From the NCBI GenBank assembly GCA_021397835.1, contig JAJFZO010000446.1:992001-1056000 (forward strand): a stretch of DNA of 64,000 bases, in the 5' to 3' direction. Both the position numbers and the translations under genes were made by a program. Source of the stretch: Moringa oleifera. Taxonomy: Eukaryota; Streptophyta; Magnoliopsida; Brassicales; Moringaceae. The notes below the pieces were generated by a model. The model had not been told where the DNA came from and did not search any database. It saw only the letters and a list, made by a program, of their open reading frames with translations. This document shows, piece by piece, positions 1 to 11,092 of the stretch (its first letter is position 1; every line of letters starts with the position of its first letter).

Positions 1-1695
1 GTTGATAGCAGCTATCAAAACTGGATGTGGGACGGAGAAACCAGTATTGTTGGGTCTTCTACTAGTAAAAATGCTAAAGTTGTTAGGGAGGCAGAACACA
101 TCATAGAAGTTGATAACACTGTAGAAATGGTACAAGAGGCATTTACAGAGTATGATAGTAATCCTAACCACTTTGAAAGATTATTTAGTGTTACTGAGAA
201 ACTTTTGTATTCTAGATCAGCGAAGTTTACTAAATTATCTGCTCTAATTAAATTGTACAATTTGAAGGCAAAATATGGTTGGTCCGATCAAAGCTTTAGT
301 GATCATTTAAATTTGATTGTCGAAATATTGCCTAATAATAATGAAATGCCTACATCCATGTATGATGCCAAGAAAACATTGAATGCATTAGGCATGGAGT
401 ATCAAAAGATTCATGCCTGTCCAAATGATTGCATATTATATCGGAAGGAGTTTCAGGATGACATTCAATGTCCAACTTATGGACTTTCAAGATGGAAAGT
501 AATGAAAAACGGCAACAAAATAAAGACTAGTGTGCCTGCTAAGGTGTTGTGGTCTTTTCCACCAATACCAAGATTTAGAAGAATGTTCAAAAGTTCTGAA
601 ATATTAAAATACCTTACATGGCATTCGAATAAAAGGGAAATTGATGGTCAGTTGAGGCATCCATCGGATACACCATCATGGAAATTGGTTGACTACATGT
701 GGCCAAAGTTTGCTTCAGAGCCAAGAAACTTAAGGCTTGCTATATCAGTAGATGGGACTAATCCGCATAGTACATTAAGTAGTCGATATAGTTGTTGGCT
801 AGTGATTATGGTGAACTATAATTTACCGCCATGGTCAACAATGAAGAGAAAGTTCATGATGTTGACGTTACTAATATCAGGTCCTAAACAACCTGGTAAT
901 GATATTGATGTCTACTTGGCTCCGCTTATAGAAGAATTAACAATGTTATGGGACACAGGTGTAAAAGTACATGATGCGTACCGTAATGAGTCATTCAACA
1001 TGAAAGTTGTTTTGTTATAGACAATCAATGATTTTTCTGCATATGGTAATTTATCTGGTTGCACTGTTAAAGGGTATTATGCTTGTCCTATCTGTGCTGA
1101 GAGCACCCAAGCTAGTCACTTAAAATATAGTAAAAAGATGTCATATGTTGGACACATGAGATTCTTACCATGGCATCATCCTTACCACAGACAGAAAGAG
1201 GCCTTCAATGGTGAACAAGAATTCAGAATTGCTTCCCAACCATTAAGCAGTGAAGAAGTCTTTCACAAAGTTCAATATTTAGTAAATTCATGGGGAAAGT
1301 CGAAGAAATGAAGTACAATGGGTAAAGAAGATGTTGTTACATAGTGCTGGAAAAAGAGGTCGAATTTCTTTGACTTACCATATTGGAAGTCCATGCATAT
1401 CATGAACTATTTTAGATGTCATGCATATTGAGAAGAATATTTATGATAGTCTTCTTGGGACATTACTTGATATTCCAGGAAAATCTAAAGATGGATTAGC
1501 TTCAAGAATGGATTTGAAAGATATGGGGTTAAGGTCTGAGTTGGAACCACAAGTTCGCGGTAATCATGCATTTCTGCCACCTGCATGCTACACTTTATCT
1601 AAGAAAGAAAAAAAAAAACATTTTGTAAAGTTTTCAGTGAGACTAAGTTCCCAAATGGGTATTCTTCGAACATCAAAAATCTAATATCTATGGAC
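1..1695 (+). pseudogene. E1 TNP2 transposase core (Transposase_21), broken
   Basis: This is the catalytic part of the CACTA transposase. The frame is open from base 1, so the start and the transposase-associated zinc domain lie upstream. Family landmarks in order are KLSALIKLYNLKAKYGWSD near 226-285, the MYDAKKTLNALGMEYQKIH and CPNDCILYRKE region near 358-450, AISVDGTNPHS near 738-770 (the conserved aspartate region), and HDAYRNESFNMKVVLL near 970-1017. A TAG at 1018-1020 replaces the tryptophan of the LLWTINDF motif; the same codon is intact in E3. The frame then runs to a TGA at 1309-1311. A frameshift near 1417 precedes DVMHIEKNIYDSLLGTLL (1415-1470), and a poly-A run near 1610 shifts the frame again. 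Family assignment is secure; the copy is dead. Confidence 0.93.
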
Positions 1696-2797
1696 GACTT
1701 GAAACTATATGGGTTGAAGTCGCATGATTGTCACATCCTAATGCAACAATTTTTACCTATTGCTTTACGAGGTGTGCTACCCAAACATGTTAGATATGCT
1801 CTCATTAGACTTTGCATGTTCTTTAATTTGTTATGTGAAAAGGTGGTGGATGTGTCAAAGTTAGATGGAATTCAAAACGAACTTGTCACAACACTTTGTT
1901 TGCTTGAGAAGTACTTTCCTCCTAGCTTTTTTGATACTATGGTCCACCTCACTGTTCATCTTATCAGAGAAGTAAAATTATGTAGTCTCGTGTATTTACG
2001 ATAGATGTACCGATTTGAAAGATACATGAAAGTGTTAAAGGGTTATGTTCGAAATTGTAATAGACCTGAGGGTAGTATTGCTGAGTCGTACATTGCAGAA
2101 GAGGCATTAGAATTCTGCGTTAACTATTTATCTGTTTATGGATATTATTGGAATTCTCCCACGAAAGAATGTATTTGGTCATTCAACTCGCTTGAAACTA
2201 TATGGCTTGAAGTCGCATGATTGTCACATCCTAATGTAACAATTTTTACCTATTGCTTTATGAGGTGTGCTACCCAAACATGTTAGATATGCTCTCATTA
2301 GACTTTGCATGTTCTTTAATTTGTTATGTGAAAAGGTGGTGGATGTGTCAAAGTTAGATGGAATTCAAAACGAACTTGTCACAACACTTTGTTTGCTTGA
2401 GAAGTACTTTCCTCCTAGCTTTTTTGATACTATGGTCCACCTCACTGTTCATCTTATCAGAGAAGTAAAATTATGTGGTCTCGTGTATTTACGATAGATG
2501 TACCGATTTGAAAGATACATGAAAGTGTTAAAGGGTTATGTTCGAAATTGTAATAGACCTGAGGGTAGTATTGCTGAGTCGTACATTGCAGAAGAGGCAT
2601 TAGAATTCTGCGTTGACTATTTATCTGTTATGGATATTATTGGAATTCTCCCACGAAAGAATGTATTTGGTCATTCAACTCGGAATGGAAAAGCTCTAAC
2701 TAGTGGAACTGTTGAGAAAGCTGATAATGTCCTCATTCATCAAGCGCACTTGTATGTTTTGATGAACACGAGTGAAGTTCAACCATATATAAGGTAA
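1690..2797 (+). pseudogene. E1 DUF4218 region of TNP2, internally duplicated
   Basis: DUF4218 follows the catalytic domain in CACTA transposases. It starts with LKLYGLKSHDCHILMQQFLP (1699-1758), continues with KHVRYALIRLCMFF and LEKYFPPSFFDTMVHLTVHL, and then with MYRFERYMKVLKGYVRN after a stop. The family has RWMYPFER here, and E2 and E3 both keep the tryptophan, so the TAG at 2002-2004 is W-to-stop. The whole segment is repeated at 2191-2682. The second copy also has the TAG (2495-2497). It lacks the extra T near 2139 that shifts copy one, and so reads through VFGHSTRNGKALTSGTVEKA to 2797. A GTAATT donor-like sequence follows the last codon. Confidence 0.9.
1698..2682 (+). repeat. Tandem duplication of ~493 bp inside E1 DUF4218
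   Basis: Copy one is 1698-2190 and copy two is 2191-2682; they are directly adjacent, with the offset changing from 493 to 492. By eye there are about six differences: five substitutions and one single-T indel. The repeat covers most of DUF4218. The premature TAG is present in both copies. Confidence 0.95.
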
Positions 2798-2874
2798 TTA
2801 AATTTTATGACTTATAGTTTATTATTATATGAAATAATATTTGAATTATTGCCTAATGATTTATTCTTAACATG

Positions 2875-3690
2875 CAGTGAGCATTTAAATCAATTAAGGG
2901 CCGACAATTCTATCAAGTCAAAATGACTCAAATGGTTACATAATGAACAAAATCGAACTTTAAGTAATTGGTTATGCACACGGGTAAGAATATTTATTGT
3001 TGTCTAGACATTAAATTTATTTTTAATATGGTTCATCTAATATATGTTATGATACGGATTGAGAATAAACTTTTATTATCCAATCATAATGTCTCATTAA
3101 CACTACGATGGCTTGCCCATGGTCCTCGATCCACAATAATTAAGTATTCTGGATATATTATCAACGGTTGTTGCTTTTACACAAAGCAACGAGATAACTT
3201 AAGGATCCATTAAAATAGTGGTGTCACTCTAGTTGCCAACACCATGCAAATCTCCAGTGCTAAGGATAAAAATCTAATATATGGTGATTTGTCATTCTAT
3301 GGAGTTATACAAGAAATATGGGAATTAGAGTATACAACACTCAAAGTTTCAGTTTTCAAATGTGATTGGATTGAGAATAATAGCGGTGTTAAAGTTGATG
3401 ATTTAGGAGTTGTGCTACTTGATCTCAATCGGATTGGACATAGGAATGATCAATTTATATTGGCTTCACAAGTAAGACAAGTATTTCACATTGAAGATCC
3501 AATTGATGCCAAATGGTCTATAGTACTGTCAACACCTCCACAAGACTATGATGAAGATGATGATTTGTGCAATATTAGTATGGAGCACATGTCTTTTTGT
3601 AATAATTTGCCACCTGCTAATTTATTTGACCAAATGGATGAGCATCATCTTGCATATGCTCGAGACAATGATGAAGGATTGTGGGTTTGA
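2875..3690 (+). pseudogene. E1 DUF4216 C-terminal region of TNP2, broken
   Basis: A TTAACATGCAG acceptor-like sequence at 2868-2878 precedes EHLNQLRADNS, the usual start of the DUF4216 exon. Readable family motifs are LAHGPRSTIIKYSGYIINGC (near 3110-3170), YGDLSFYGVIQEIWELEY (near 3280-3335) and VFKCDWIENNSGVKVDDLG (near 3352-3408), followed by FILASQVRQVFHIEDP (near 3451-3505). The acidic C-terminus after YDEDDDLCN ends at TGA 3688-3690. The break at TAA 3211-3213 sits where relatives have glutamine (QNSGV), a single C-to-T change. A match to the second element at 18337-18540 supports the call. Confidence 0.9.
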
Positions 3691-3837
3691 GTATTTTTTA
3701 AGGTAGTAATCAATTGCCTCATGTGTCAAAGTTATTGTGTTTTTTTATAATTTTGTTTTATTTTTTTTATTTTATCATGTTATATCATGTTTTGCCTATA
3801 TGATGCTAACAATATTTTGTTATTGTTTATAGATTTG

Positions 3838-6800
3838 ATGGATCCTTCTGAACACTTAAGTGAAGGCTCTCAAGGGCCCAAAAAATGAGGTATCACTAGT
3901 ATGCCTAAGATAATTAAGGGTCGTGCTTTCGGAGTTAAGCTCACGATCGAAGTAAATGATCAACGTCAACCAATTGGGAGGAATGGCATCCAGTTCAATA
4001 GCTACATTAGGGTGGTGGTACGTAATACGGTGCTTATAAATATCGTAAATTAGCACTCAGTAAGCATTGAAATGAAAAATAAGATTTGGGAGACAATATT
4101 GGTAAGCTAAATGAAACATAATGTGGTATTGCTTTTCAATTAATTTATTGCTAATTAATTTGAGTTGCACCACTCCACTTTTTTATAATATGTTGTAGGA
4201 GACATATGATATTGATGCGAGCATGAAAAGGTACGTACTTCAGTCTGCTGCAAACAAATTGAGGAACTTCAAGACCAATCTTACATCAAAGCACATATTC
4301 CTTCATATTGATGACTTGGAATTTCTATCATTTCCACATGAAGAATATAGCAGTGTTATAGATGTTGGGCTGTGGCATGAATTTGTGAACTCTCGTATAA
4401 CAGAAGAGTTTCAGGTATATACTTATAGTTAGTAAAGTTCTTGTTTATACAATTTTCTCCAAATGATGATGTGTATTGATCTTACAGCAAAAGAGACAAA
4501 TAGCAAAAGAGAAAAGAAAGAAGAATATATACGATCATCATCTATCTAGGAAGGGATTTGTAAGGCTAGAGAGTGAACTTGTAAGTTTTTGTTTTCATTT
4601 ATTATGTTTATAATTGATAATATATTCATTTGATAGTACGTTTTAAAATCTAACATGTTCATTCTTTATGTTAAAAAAAGAAACAAGCATTGGGTAGCGA
4701 TGCTCAAATTGATCGTGCCTTATTGTGGAAGGCTTCACGACAGAATAAAAAGGAAGAATATGTGAATGATGCGAGCTGACGGTGTGGGGAAAGAATTGTA
4801 AGTGTAGTTCAACTTTTTTCTAGCATTTATAGTAATAAATTTCATGTTTATTGATTAATTTGATTATAGCATTGTAGGATGAGTTGATGACACAAAGCAC
4901 ATAGGGTATATTTACAAACTTTATTCCAGAAGATGTACTGACGAAAGCTCTTGGTACACTGAAGCACCCCGGAAAAATTAGAGGTCAAGGATTTGGGGTA
5001 ACTATCACATCTTATTTTGGGAAGCCCAAAAAAGTTGAATGTCCCTCAAGGTATGCAATTAGATCAACATCAATTGGTAGAGATGATAAGGTGGTTCACA
5101 GAGCATAAAGAAGTTTTGACAAACATTATTGCGAACAAAAATGATAATGTCCAGCAAGAAAAATCTACAATGTAATTTCGTTCGAGTAAAGCTAGCAACA
5201 ATATAACTGGATTATTGGAGGAAGAAGAATATCCGATACTTCAATCACCTATGCCAGTCACACCACCAACACCTGCACCTATACTGGCACCACACGACAA
5301 CAAAGTATGTTACATGTTATTCATAGTAGATGTGATATTAATAATATTACGAACGTAACATCTGTTTTTTTTTTGGATCATTATAATGTGAGCCATGCCA
5401 TATGTTCATCCAGTCATCAGACTACATAGTGGCAAGTGGGGTTATCTTCATGGATCATACTCCTAATCAGATCATCCATGGGCGTCCATTATTTTCTGGT
5501 GATGTTTGGATGACAATGGACGTAGCTATTCATGGTGATGCACAGTTGCCTCGTCCTAACCCAAACGGCGGATTGATAAATTTTTTTTCTCCACTTAGTT
5601 CAGTTGTTGCTCAGCCTCGAGATTGGGTCATTATTGGTACACATGAGGTAATGTTTTTGGTAATATATTTTATAAAGTCAACTTATTAATGTCAACTAAG
5701 TTTGCAAAATTTTTTCAGCTATCGACTATAAAGCAATAAGGTAAGTTGCCAGTTAAGAAAGCACCAACATTGACAAAACCATAATCGTCACAACAAGTAT
5801 CTTTCGTTGGGCTACCACAAGGATTATAGAAGATGTATAATTATGTGAATAAGGTGATGGCACCTGATGAAGCAATACATATACCTTTTACTGAAGTCTT
5901 TGCTTTTGATGGACATGAATTTATGGCTCGAGAAGTTATTAAGCAATTTTGTCACGTGGAAGAGTTAAGTGTCACCATTATTCAGGCTTACATTGTGTAT
6001 GTATGCCTTTTGAATTTTTATTTGGTTATTATTATTTGGCTACATCATATTTATATTTTTCTTACTCTTTATTATTTTGATAAACTTTACACAGATTTAG
6101 CTGCACTTGGCTTAAGAAAGTATTTTGTATTTGTTGATCCGCCAACATTGTCATATGGAATGTCTATAAGTATAGACACTCAAGCTCGTCACCTAGCCAA
6201 TAGAATGATAGATCCATGTGTCGAAGGAGTAGTGATATTTCCTTATAACTTGAGGTAAGTTATAATACTAGTTAAAATTATTAATAGTTTTGTTCAAAAT
6301 ATTTTTTATATTTATTTTTCATAATGTAGGCAGTACTGGTTATTGGTGGTTGTTGAGCCTTGTAATTTTTTGTACAGTATTTTTGATCCTTTGAACCACA
6401 GTTCTCGTCAAGAACTAGACCAACTTATGTCCACGTAAGTGAAAATATTTTTGTTTATGTTAGTATGTATTTTTTCTTACTCTTAAGAATATTGGTTATT
6501 TTCTATTGGCAGTTCTTTTAAATTGTTTCAAGTTTTCAAAGAATCAAGCAATAGGTGCATTCCTAAGAGTATTCCTGCTAAGGTATGTATATTTAAACTT
6601 ATATGTGATGTTAGTTTTATTTATTTTGCAAAATGTAACAATTATAAACTTTTAATGCAGTGTCTACATCAGCCTTCAAATACTGAGTGTGGATATTATA
6701 TTATGAAATTTTTAAAGGACATCATTGATAGACGTGATAGAAATATCCCATATGCAAAAATGGTAAGTTTTTAAGCATTTGCTTATGTAAATACTTAAGT

Positions 6801-6954
6801 GATTAATTGATGTACTTATTAAAAATTTTAATTGGACTAATTTTTTTTTTTTGAAATATAGTTAGTGAACATAGATACTTACACCCAATCGGATATTGAT
6901 GAAGTTAGAAAGGAGGTTGGACAATTTCTTTGGAGTGCCATATTAGAAAGTTGA
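3838..6954 (+). pseudogene. E1 second gene: CACTA ORF2 with C48 (Ulp1-like) protease domain, broken
   Basis: This multi-exon gene starts at ATG 3838. Exon one reads SMPKIIKGRAFGVKL and RQPIGRNGIQFNSYI, typical of plant En/Spm second genes, with stops at 3886 (TGA) and 4051 (TAG). Exon 4199-4414 begins ETYDIDASMKRYVLQSAANK and ends at a FQ|GTATAT donor. A later exon has DELMTQST, a TAG at 4902, then EDVLTKALGTLKHPGKIRG. Near 5450-5646 lies the DUF8039-like segment (GDAQLPRPNPNGGLINFF). The C48 domain runs from about 6095 to 6954: QYWLLVVVEP, FDPLNHSSRQE and NTECGYYIMKFLKDII, ending WSAILES before TGA at 6952-6954. The catalytic His position reads Tyr (TAC at 6334-6336); the Asp and Cys motifs remain. 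Confidence 0.88.
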
Positions 6955-7312
6955 ACCTTGAAGATTTTTGTACACATGACCATTATTGAATTTATATAGT
7001 TGAATTTTTAGGATTGTGCAATATTTTAACTCATGTATTGTACATATGGAGTTCAATTATAATATCAAACTTTAGAGATCTTTTGTTTTGTTTATATCTT
7101 ATTACTTTTTTGGATTAGATTATTTTGAGTGTTTCCAAATATGAAAAAAGTAATGACGATCTCTGTTAGAATGGTATTGAAGTGTATAACATAAAAAGTT
7201 TTGTTGCATATTGTGAAGAACTATATTGATGTATATGAATGATGTGGAAGCAGGTTTTGGATAATTTGAATATATAAATTTTTTTATTTGTTTTGAAATA
7301 AATAGAAAAAAT

Positions 7313-7758
7313 ACCTTTAATGATTTTTTAATGACAGTGTTATAGTAATTGTCATTAAAAGGGCCCCCTTTAATGATAGTTCCATTGAAACTGTCATTAA
7401 AGGGTCCCCCCTTTTTAACGACAGTTCTGTTGGAACTATCATTAAAAGGTACCCCCCCTTTAACGACAGTTCTGTTGGAACTGTCATTAAAGGGTTCTCC
7501 CTTTTAACGACAGTTTTATTGGAACTGTCATTAAAAGGGTCCCCCTTTAATGATAGTTCCATTTGGACTGTCATTAAAAAGTCACTCCTTTAACGACAGT
7601 TTCAATAGAACTGTCATTGAAAGGTAATGCTTTCAATGGCAGTTCAATAATTATCATTAAAACTTCTTCCTTTTAATGACATGAACAAAGATGATAGTTT
7701 TACAATTGTCATTAAGCACCATTTTTAACTGTCATTAAAGCTTTTATTTATAGTAGTG
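7313..7758 (+). repeat. E1 right subterminal palindromic repeat array and terminus
   Basis: About eight units, roughly 45-60 bp apart, each contain an inverted pair: AACGACAGTT on the left arm and AACTGTCATTAAAGG on the right, separated by about 5-8 bases, so each unit can fold as a hairpin. G/C-rich joints such as GGGTCCCCC separate them. The array ends at the CACTA terminus. In Spm-type elements such subterminal repeats are the binding sites of TNPA; that role is inferred here. An open reading frame on the minus strand of this array is a by-product of the repeat. Confidence 0.88.
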
Positions 7759-8284
7759 CGATTTTGTTCCTTAACAAATCTAATTATTGTTAGCTTATAT
7801 AAATCACTTAATCACATACGATAAGACCAGATAAACTAAACATTTCATATAAAGTAATAAAATGAAGATTAATGGGAATATGATTTATCTAAATTTTGTT
7901 AGAATGGCACATGTTCCCTATCATCAAAATGATATAATTGTTTTCGCCCTATATATTTATTTTGTAATTTTGGATTAAAAGAAATTTAGAAGATTATGAG
8001 TAAAAGTATGTATTATTGATTAGTTATGGGTGATCTTTTATGAAGAAAAATGAAAAAATGATTGAAATTGTATTATTTGATATATGAATGACCATTTAAG
8101 ATTGAATTATTAAACGCATACATGTTGTTAAAGATATTTTTGAGAAATAACAAATTTGGTTTACATTGAACATTTTTTTTTTATATTCCATCCACTTTTG
8201 AACCATAGTGAACCATATTTTAGATTTGATATTGCAATCACCATAATAATTAAATGAATTAATTATTTTACATTATTTTGGCTT
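7759..8284. other. AT-rich spacer, no feature seen
   Basis: This is the right flank of E1. I see only AT-rich DNA with no long frame or recognisable repeat. Confidence 0.5.
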
Positions 8285-8800
8285 AGAATTCCTTCATTGC
8301 CATTTTAGCCAGGGTAGTATGCTGTTAGACTTTGCTCTTTATCACTGTCACTTGGTGCATCACCATTACCAGCAACATTAAGATCATCAACAAGCTGCTG
8401 CCTCTTAACTGGCAGCTAAAGATTCTTATTTACTCTATTCTAATGAAGGAGATTAATTTATAACTACTCAAACCATCAACCACCAAACTTTATGATACTA
8501 CTACCAATTGAAGTCAACTTGTCAACAAGTTTTTCCTCTAGTAAAGGCTTCTGCCTACTAGGTCTCATGTTGTACTTAGGTAATGAAGAAGTAATTGTAT
8601 CCATCAGTAGCTTTCGTGGTAACTATCTCCTTCAAGGTGGCCTGACAAGCTTCCTTTATTTATCATGTTTAGATTTAGCCAAGGCCCTTTCGACATACTA
8701 AGGTAGTGACTTAGGGAACATACTAGGCTTAATGTATGGAGTCAGCACCATTATCATTTCCCTTTAACAATGAAACACTAATACATACAGGTTTTATGGC
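8285..8800 (-). pseudogene. Coding-like remnant of unknown family, minus strand
   Basis: Read on the minus strand, the segment gives protein-like stretches broken by stops. From high to low coordinate they include KPSMFPKSLP, ERALAKSKHDK, PSRQKPLLEEKLVDKLTSIG, and then LPVKRQQLVDDLNVAG with SDSDKEQSLTAYYPG near 8300-8420. The amino-acid composition and conserved phase look like decayed exons, not random AT-rich DNA. I do not recognise the family. It could be a host gene fragment or an unusual TE gene. Confidence 0.3.
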
Positions 8801-9204
8801 AGCACTAGTAGAGTTATCCTTACCGGTTCTTAGCAAACCTAAGGCTAGACTAAAGTAATTCTAGGGTTTGTCATAATCTACAATTTGCTACTTTTAGTGT
8901 ATCTAATGATGGAATTGCTTAAACATGTGATTAATAATTCTGGGGCACCAAATGAATAACAAAACATTGAGAGTTTAATCCTTGAAGCAATGCATCTTAT
9001 TGTTGATCCATGTTTCTAGTAACCATCATGAACATTGCTAAAACTATCAAAATTGCATTTTCAGCCTTTTGTCAATTACCAGAGGAAGAGGTAGAATTGC
9101 TTACGAGAAACAAAGAAAGATAATATGAGATGAGAAAAAGAGATAATAATGCATGTAACATGTTAAAGAAAGTATGCAACATTTTGATTGTCATTTATCT
9201 TTAT
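8801..9204. other. Spacer, no feature seen
   Basis: AT-rich DNA with no supported gene or repeat. Confidence 0.4.
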
Positions 9205-9722
9205 TCTTTTAGTAAATATCATTTTAAACTATAAGTTTTATTCTCTCTATCACATTAAACTTTTACTTTGAAAACGTGTCCAAGCAAATCTTAATATTTC
9301 AATTTTGTTCAAGTTAAACCTTATTGAAAATTTGAAATATTAAAAATATTCAAATTAAAGTATTTTATAACAAATTTTGACTTGTAATTTCACATGTATG
9401 TAAAAAAAAATATTCAAACTATCATCATAAAAATGTTTAATATTTTTTGAGTAATAAAAATATTTTGTAAAAAAATATACTATCAGAATTTGAAAAATTC
9501 ATAAAAAATCACTAATTGGTTGAACATTTTTTAAATTTAAGAGATAAAATAAAAATGAGGTGTAAAATCTATTTAAATAGTTATTTCCATAATGAAAATA
9601 TAATTAATTTTTCATAATTACTTTGAGTCAAAGTCTAATTTAGACAAAATGAATATATCTAAGTTAAAGTTTGATTGGGAAGAGAGAATAAAACTTAGAA
9701 TTTTAATTGATATTTATCCTTA
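9205..9722. mobile_element. Non-coding element with long terminal inverted repeats (MITE, possibly Mutator-like)
   Basis: The left edge (TAAATATCATTTTAAACTAT then AAGTTTTATTCTCTC, 9212-9246) is matched by the reverse complement of the right edge, where AAGTTTTATTCTCTC lies at 9680-9694 and TAAATATCA at 9709-9717. Similarity continues inward through AAACTTT-ACTT for at least 60 bases with mismatches. The element has no coding capacity. Long terminal inverted repeats suggest a Mutator-type MITE, but I could not define a clean 9-bp target duplication. Confidence 0.6.
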
Positions 9723-10289
9723 TTTTTTTCTTTTAATTTAAGTTTTCTCTTTTCTTTTCTTTTCTTCTTTTCTTTGGAATTTTTGACTTCGTTGTTTTCA
9801 CCATTTTTTGAAAAAGAAAAAATTATTTTCTTTACTTTGTTCTTTACTTTCAATAAAAAAAAAACATTATTTACTCAAAATTGACATGCTGACAAAATTA
9901 AGTATCTACAAAGACACCATAGCAAACAAAATTAAGGAAATGCAAACAAGAAAAGACAATAGCTAAGAGTTTGTAGAATTATTATAGAGAAAAGAAATTT
10001 CAGAGCATTTCAATATTGCTATATGGAGATGACAAGGTCATCTAGACTAAATTTTTAGGTTGATAGTTTACTTTTAGTAAATTTGTAACTTAGAATAACT
10101 CATTTTATTTTTTTATTTTTGTTTTATTCGATTTTTTCTTATGATTTTACTTGATTTACTTTTTTATTTTTGTTTTATTCAATTTTTTCTATGATTTTAC
10201 TTGAATTATTTTTTTTTACTGAGTTTGGACAATACGATTTATGTGTAAAAGTTATCTAATTATATGGACTCAAAAAGATTTATTGTTTT
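9723..10289. other. AT-rich spacer with T-rich direct repeat
   Basis: Near 10107-10210 a T-rich phrase (TTTTTGTTTTATTC then ATTTT and ATGATTTTACTTG) occurs twice in tandem. Nothing else is supported. Confidence 0.45.
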
Positions 10290-10650
10290 TGTTTAGGGTA
10301 TTATCCATTTACTACTTGTTTAGATTTTAACTCTACAAATAACATGGTAGAATATGAAGAGTGCATATTAGGGTTGAAAGAAGTGATTTACAAAAGAATA
10401 ACAAATTGGAGGTCTATGGAGATCTCGTGCTCATGATTTACCAAATATTGTAGAAAAGAAAAATAAATGGTTTAAAATCTTAAGCTGGAAAAAAGTTATG
10501 AATTGGTGTAAGAGTTAATGACCAATTTCAAGAAAATACAATTCTAATGTCTCTTACGAAAAGAAAATCAAGTGGGTAACGCACTGGCCTCTTTAGAAGC
10601 AATGTTTTAGACAAATGATCTTGAAGACCTTATGCCCACCAAAATGAGTA
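10290..10650 (+). pseudogene. Ty3/gypsy RNase H (RVT_3) fragment
   Basis: In the plus strand the phrase NNMVEYEECILGLKE (near 10335-10382) matches the plant gypsy RNase H motif NNMAEYEACILGL. After a frameshift, KLEVYGDLVLMIYQ (near 10403-10450) matches KLEVYGDSQLVI. Further on, a third frame gives a REKNQVADALATLASM-like run, here RKENQVGNALASLEAMF (10560-10610). Frameshifts and stops make this a dead scrap. No flanking LTR is visible. It belongs to a different strand and copy from the gypsy element at the right edge of the window. Confidence 0.8.
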
Positions 10651-10707
10651 TCTTATAATTACTTATTGCGCTCAAATCATAAGAGCTTTTCCAAGCTAAA
10701 ATGGATA

Positions 10708-11092
10708 TAGAGTTTAAACCTGTTTTCCAATAAGCTGCATGGTCAAATTCCTCCTCAACTGATTGAGCTGCATTTTATATCTATCTTTAATGTATCATAC
10801 AACAACTTGTTAGGTAACATTCCAAATAAAAACTAGTTTCTAACCTCTGATGAAAAAAGTTAGAGAGGTAATCTTGGTCTTTGTGGACAACAAATCAACA
10901 GAAGTTGCTCCGACATTGAGCACTACCAGTAACATCACCAGTGAAGGAGAAGATGATGAGCCTGTAATCGATATGGTTTCATTTTATTAGAGTTTTACTG
11001 GATCCTACTTCACAATTCTATTGATGCCTGTATTTGCTATACCTTTCTTCAGAGATTGAAACAATTATTCTTTTATTGAATTGAAGAAGTAA
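10708..11092 (+). pseudogene. C-terminal fragment of an LRR receptor-like protein
   Basis: The fragment starts in a last LRR, SNKLHGQIPPQLIELHF (10726-10776), followed by ISIFNVSYNNLLGNIPN. It continues with GNLGLCGQQINRSC (10873-10914), the C-terminal LRR cap (family: GNPFLCGPPLP..C). A frameshifted acidic spacer, EGEDDEPVIDMVSFY (10943-10987), comes next, then a transmembrane-like segment GSYFTILLMPVFAIPFF (10999-11052) and a short cytosolic tail. This layout without a kinase is that of receptor-like proteins of plant immunity and development. Two in-frame TAG stops and a frameshift mark it as a pseudogene. The ectodomain N-terminal part is absent; gypsy DNA adjoins directly. Confidence 0.75.

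Larger units (their letters stand above)
1..7758 (+). mobile_element. CACTA (En/Spm) transposon E1, left end outside window
   Basis: This is a class II CACTA element in plus orientation, cut by the window start. In order it holds a TNP2-type transposase (Transposase_21), DUF4218 and DUF4216 regions, a second gene with a C48 protease domain, and a palindromic subterminal array. The right end is at 7751-7758, reading TAGTAGTG; the minus strand therefore starts CACTACTATAAATAAAAGC, a typical CACTA terminus. The 3 bases after it are CGA, the expected target duplication, but the left partner is not visible. All genes are broken by stops and frameshifts, so the element is not autonomous. Confidence 0.93.

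Noticed and set aside
7317..7574. 85-codon minus-strand frame with repeated ELSLKGDP-type peptides
   Set aside because: It is a translation of the E1 palindromic subterminal array.
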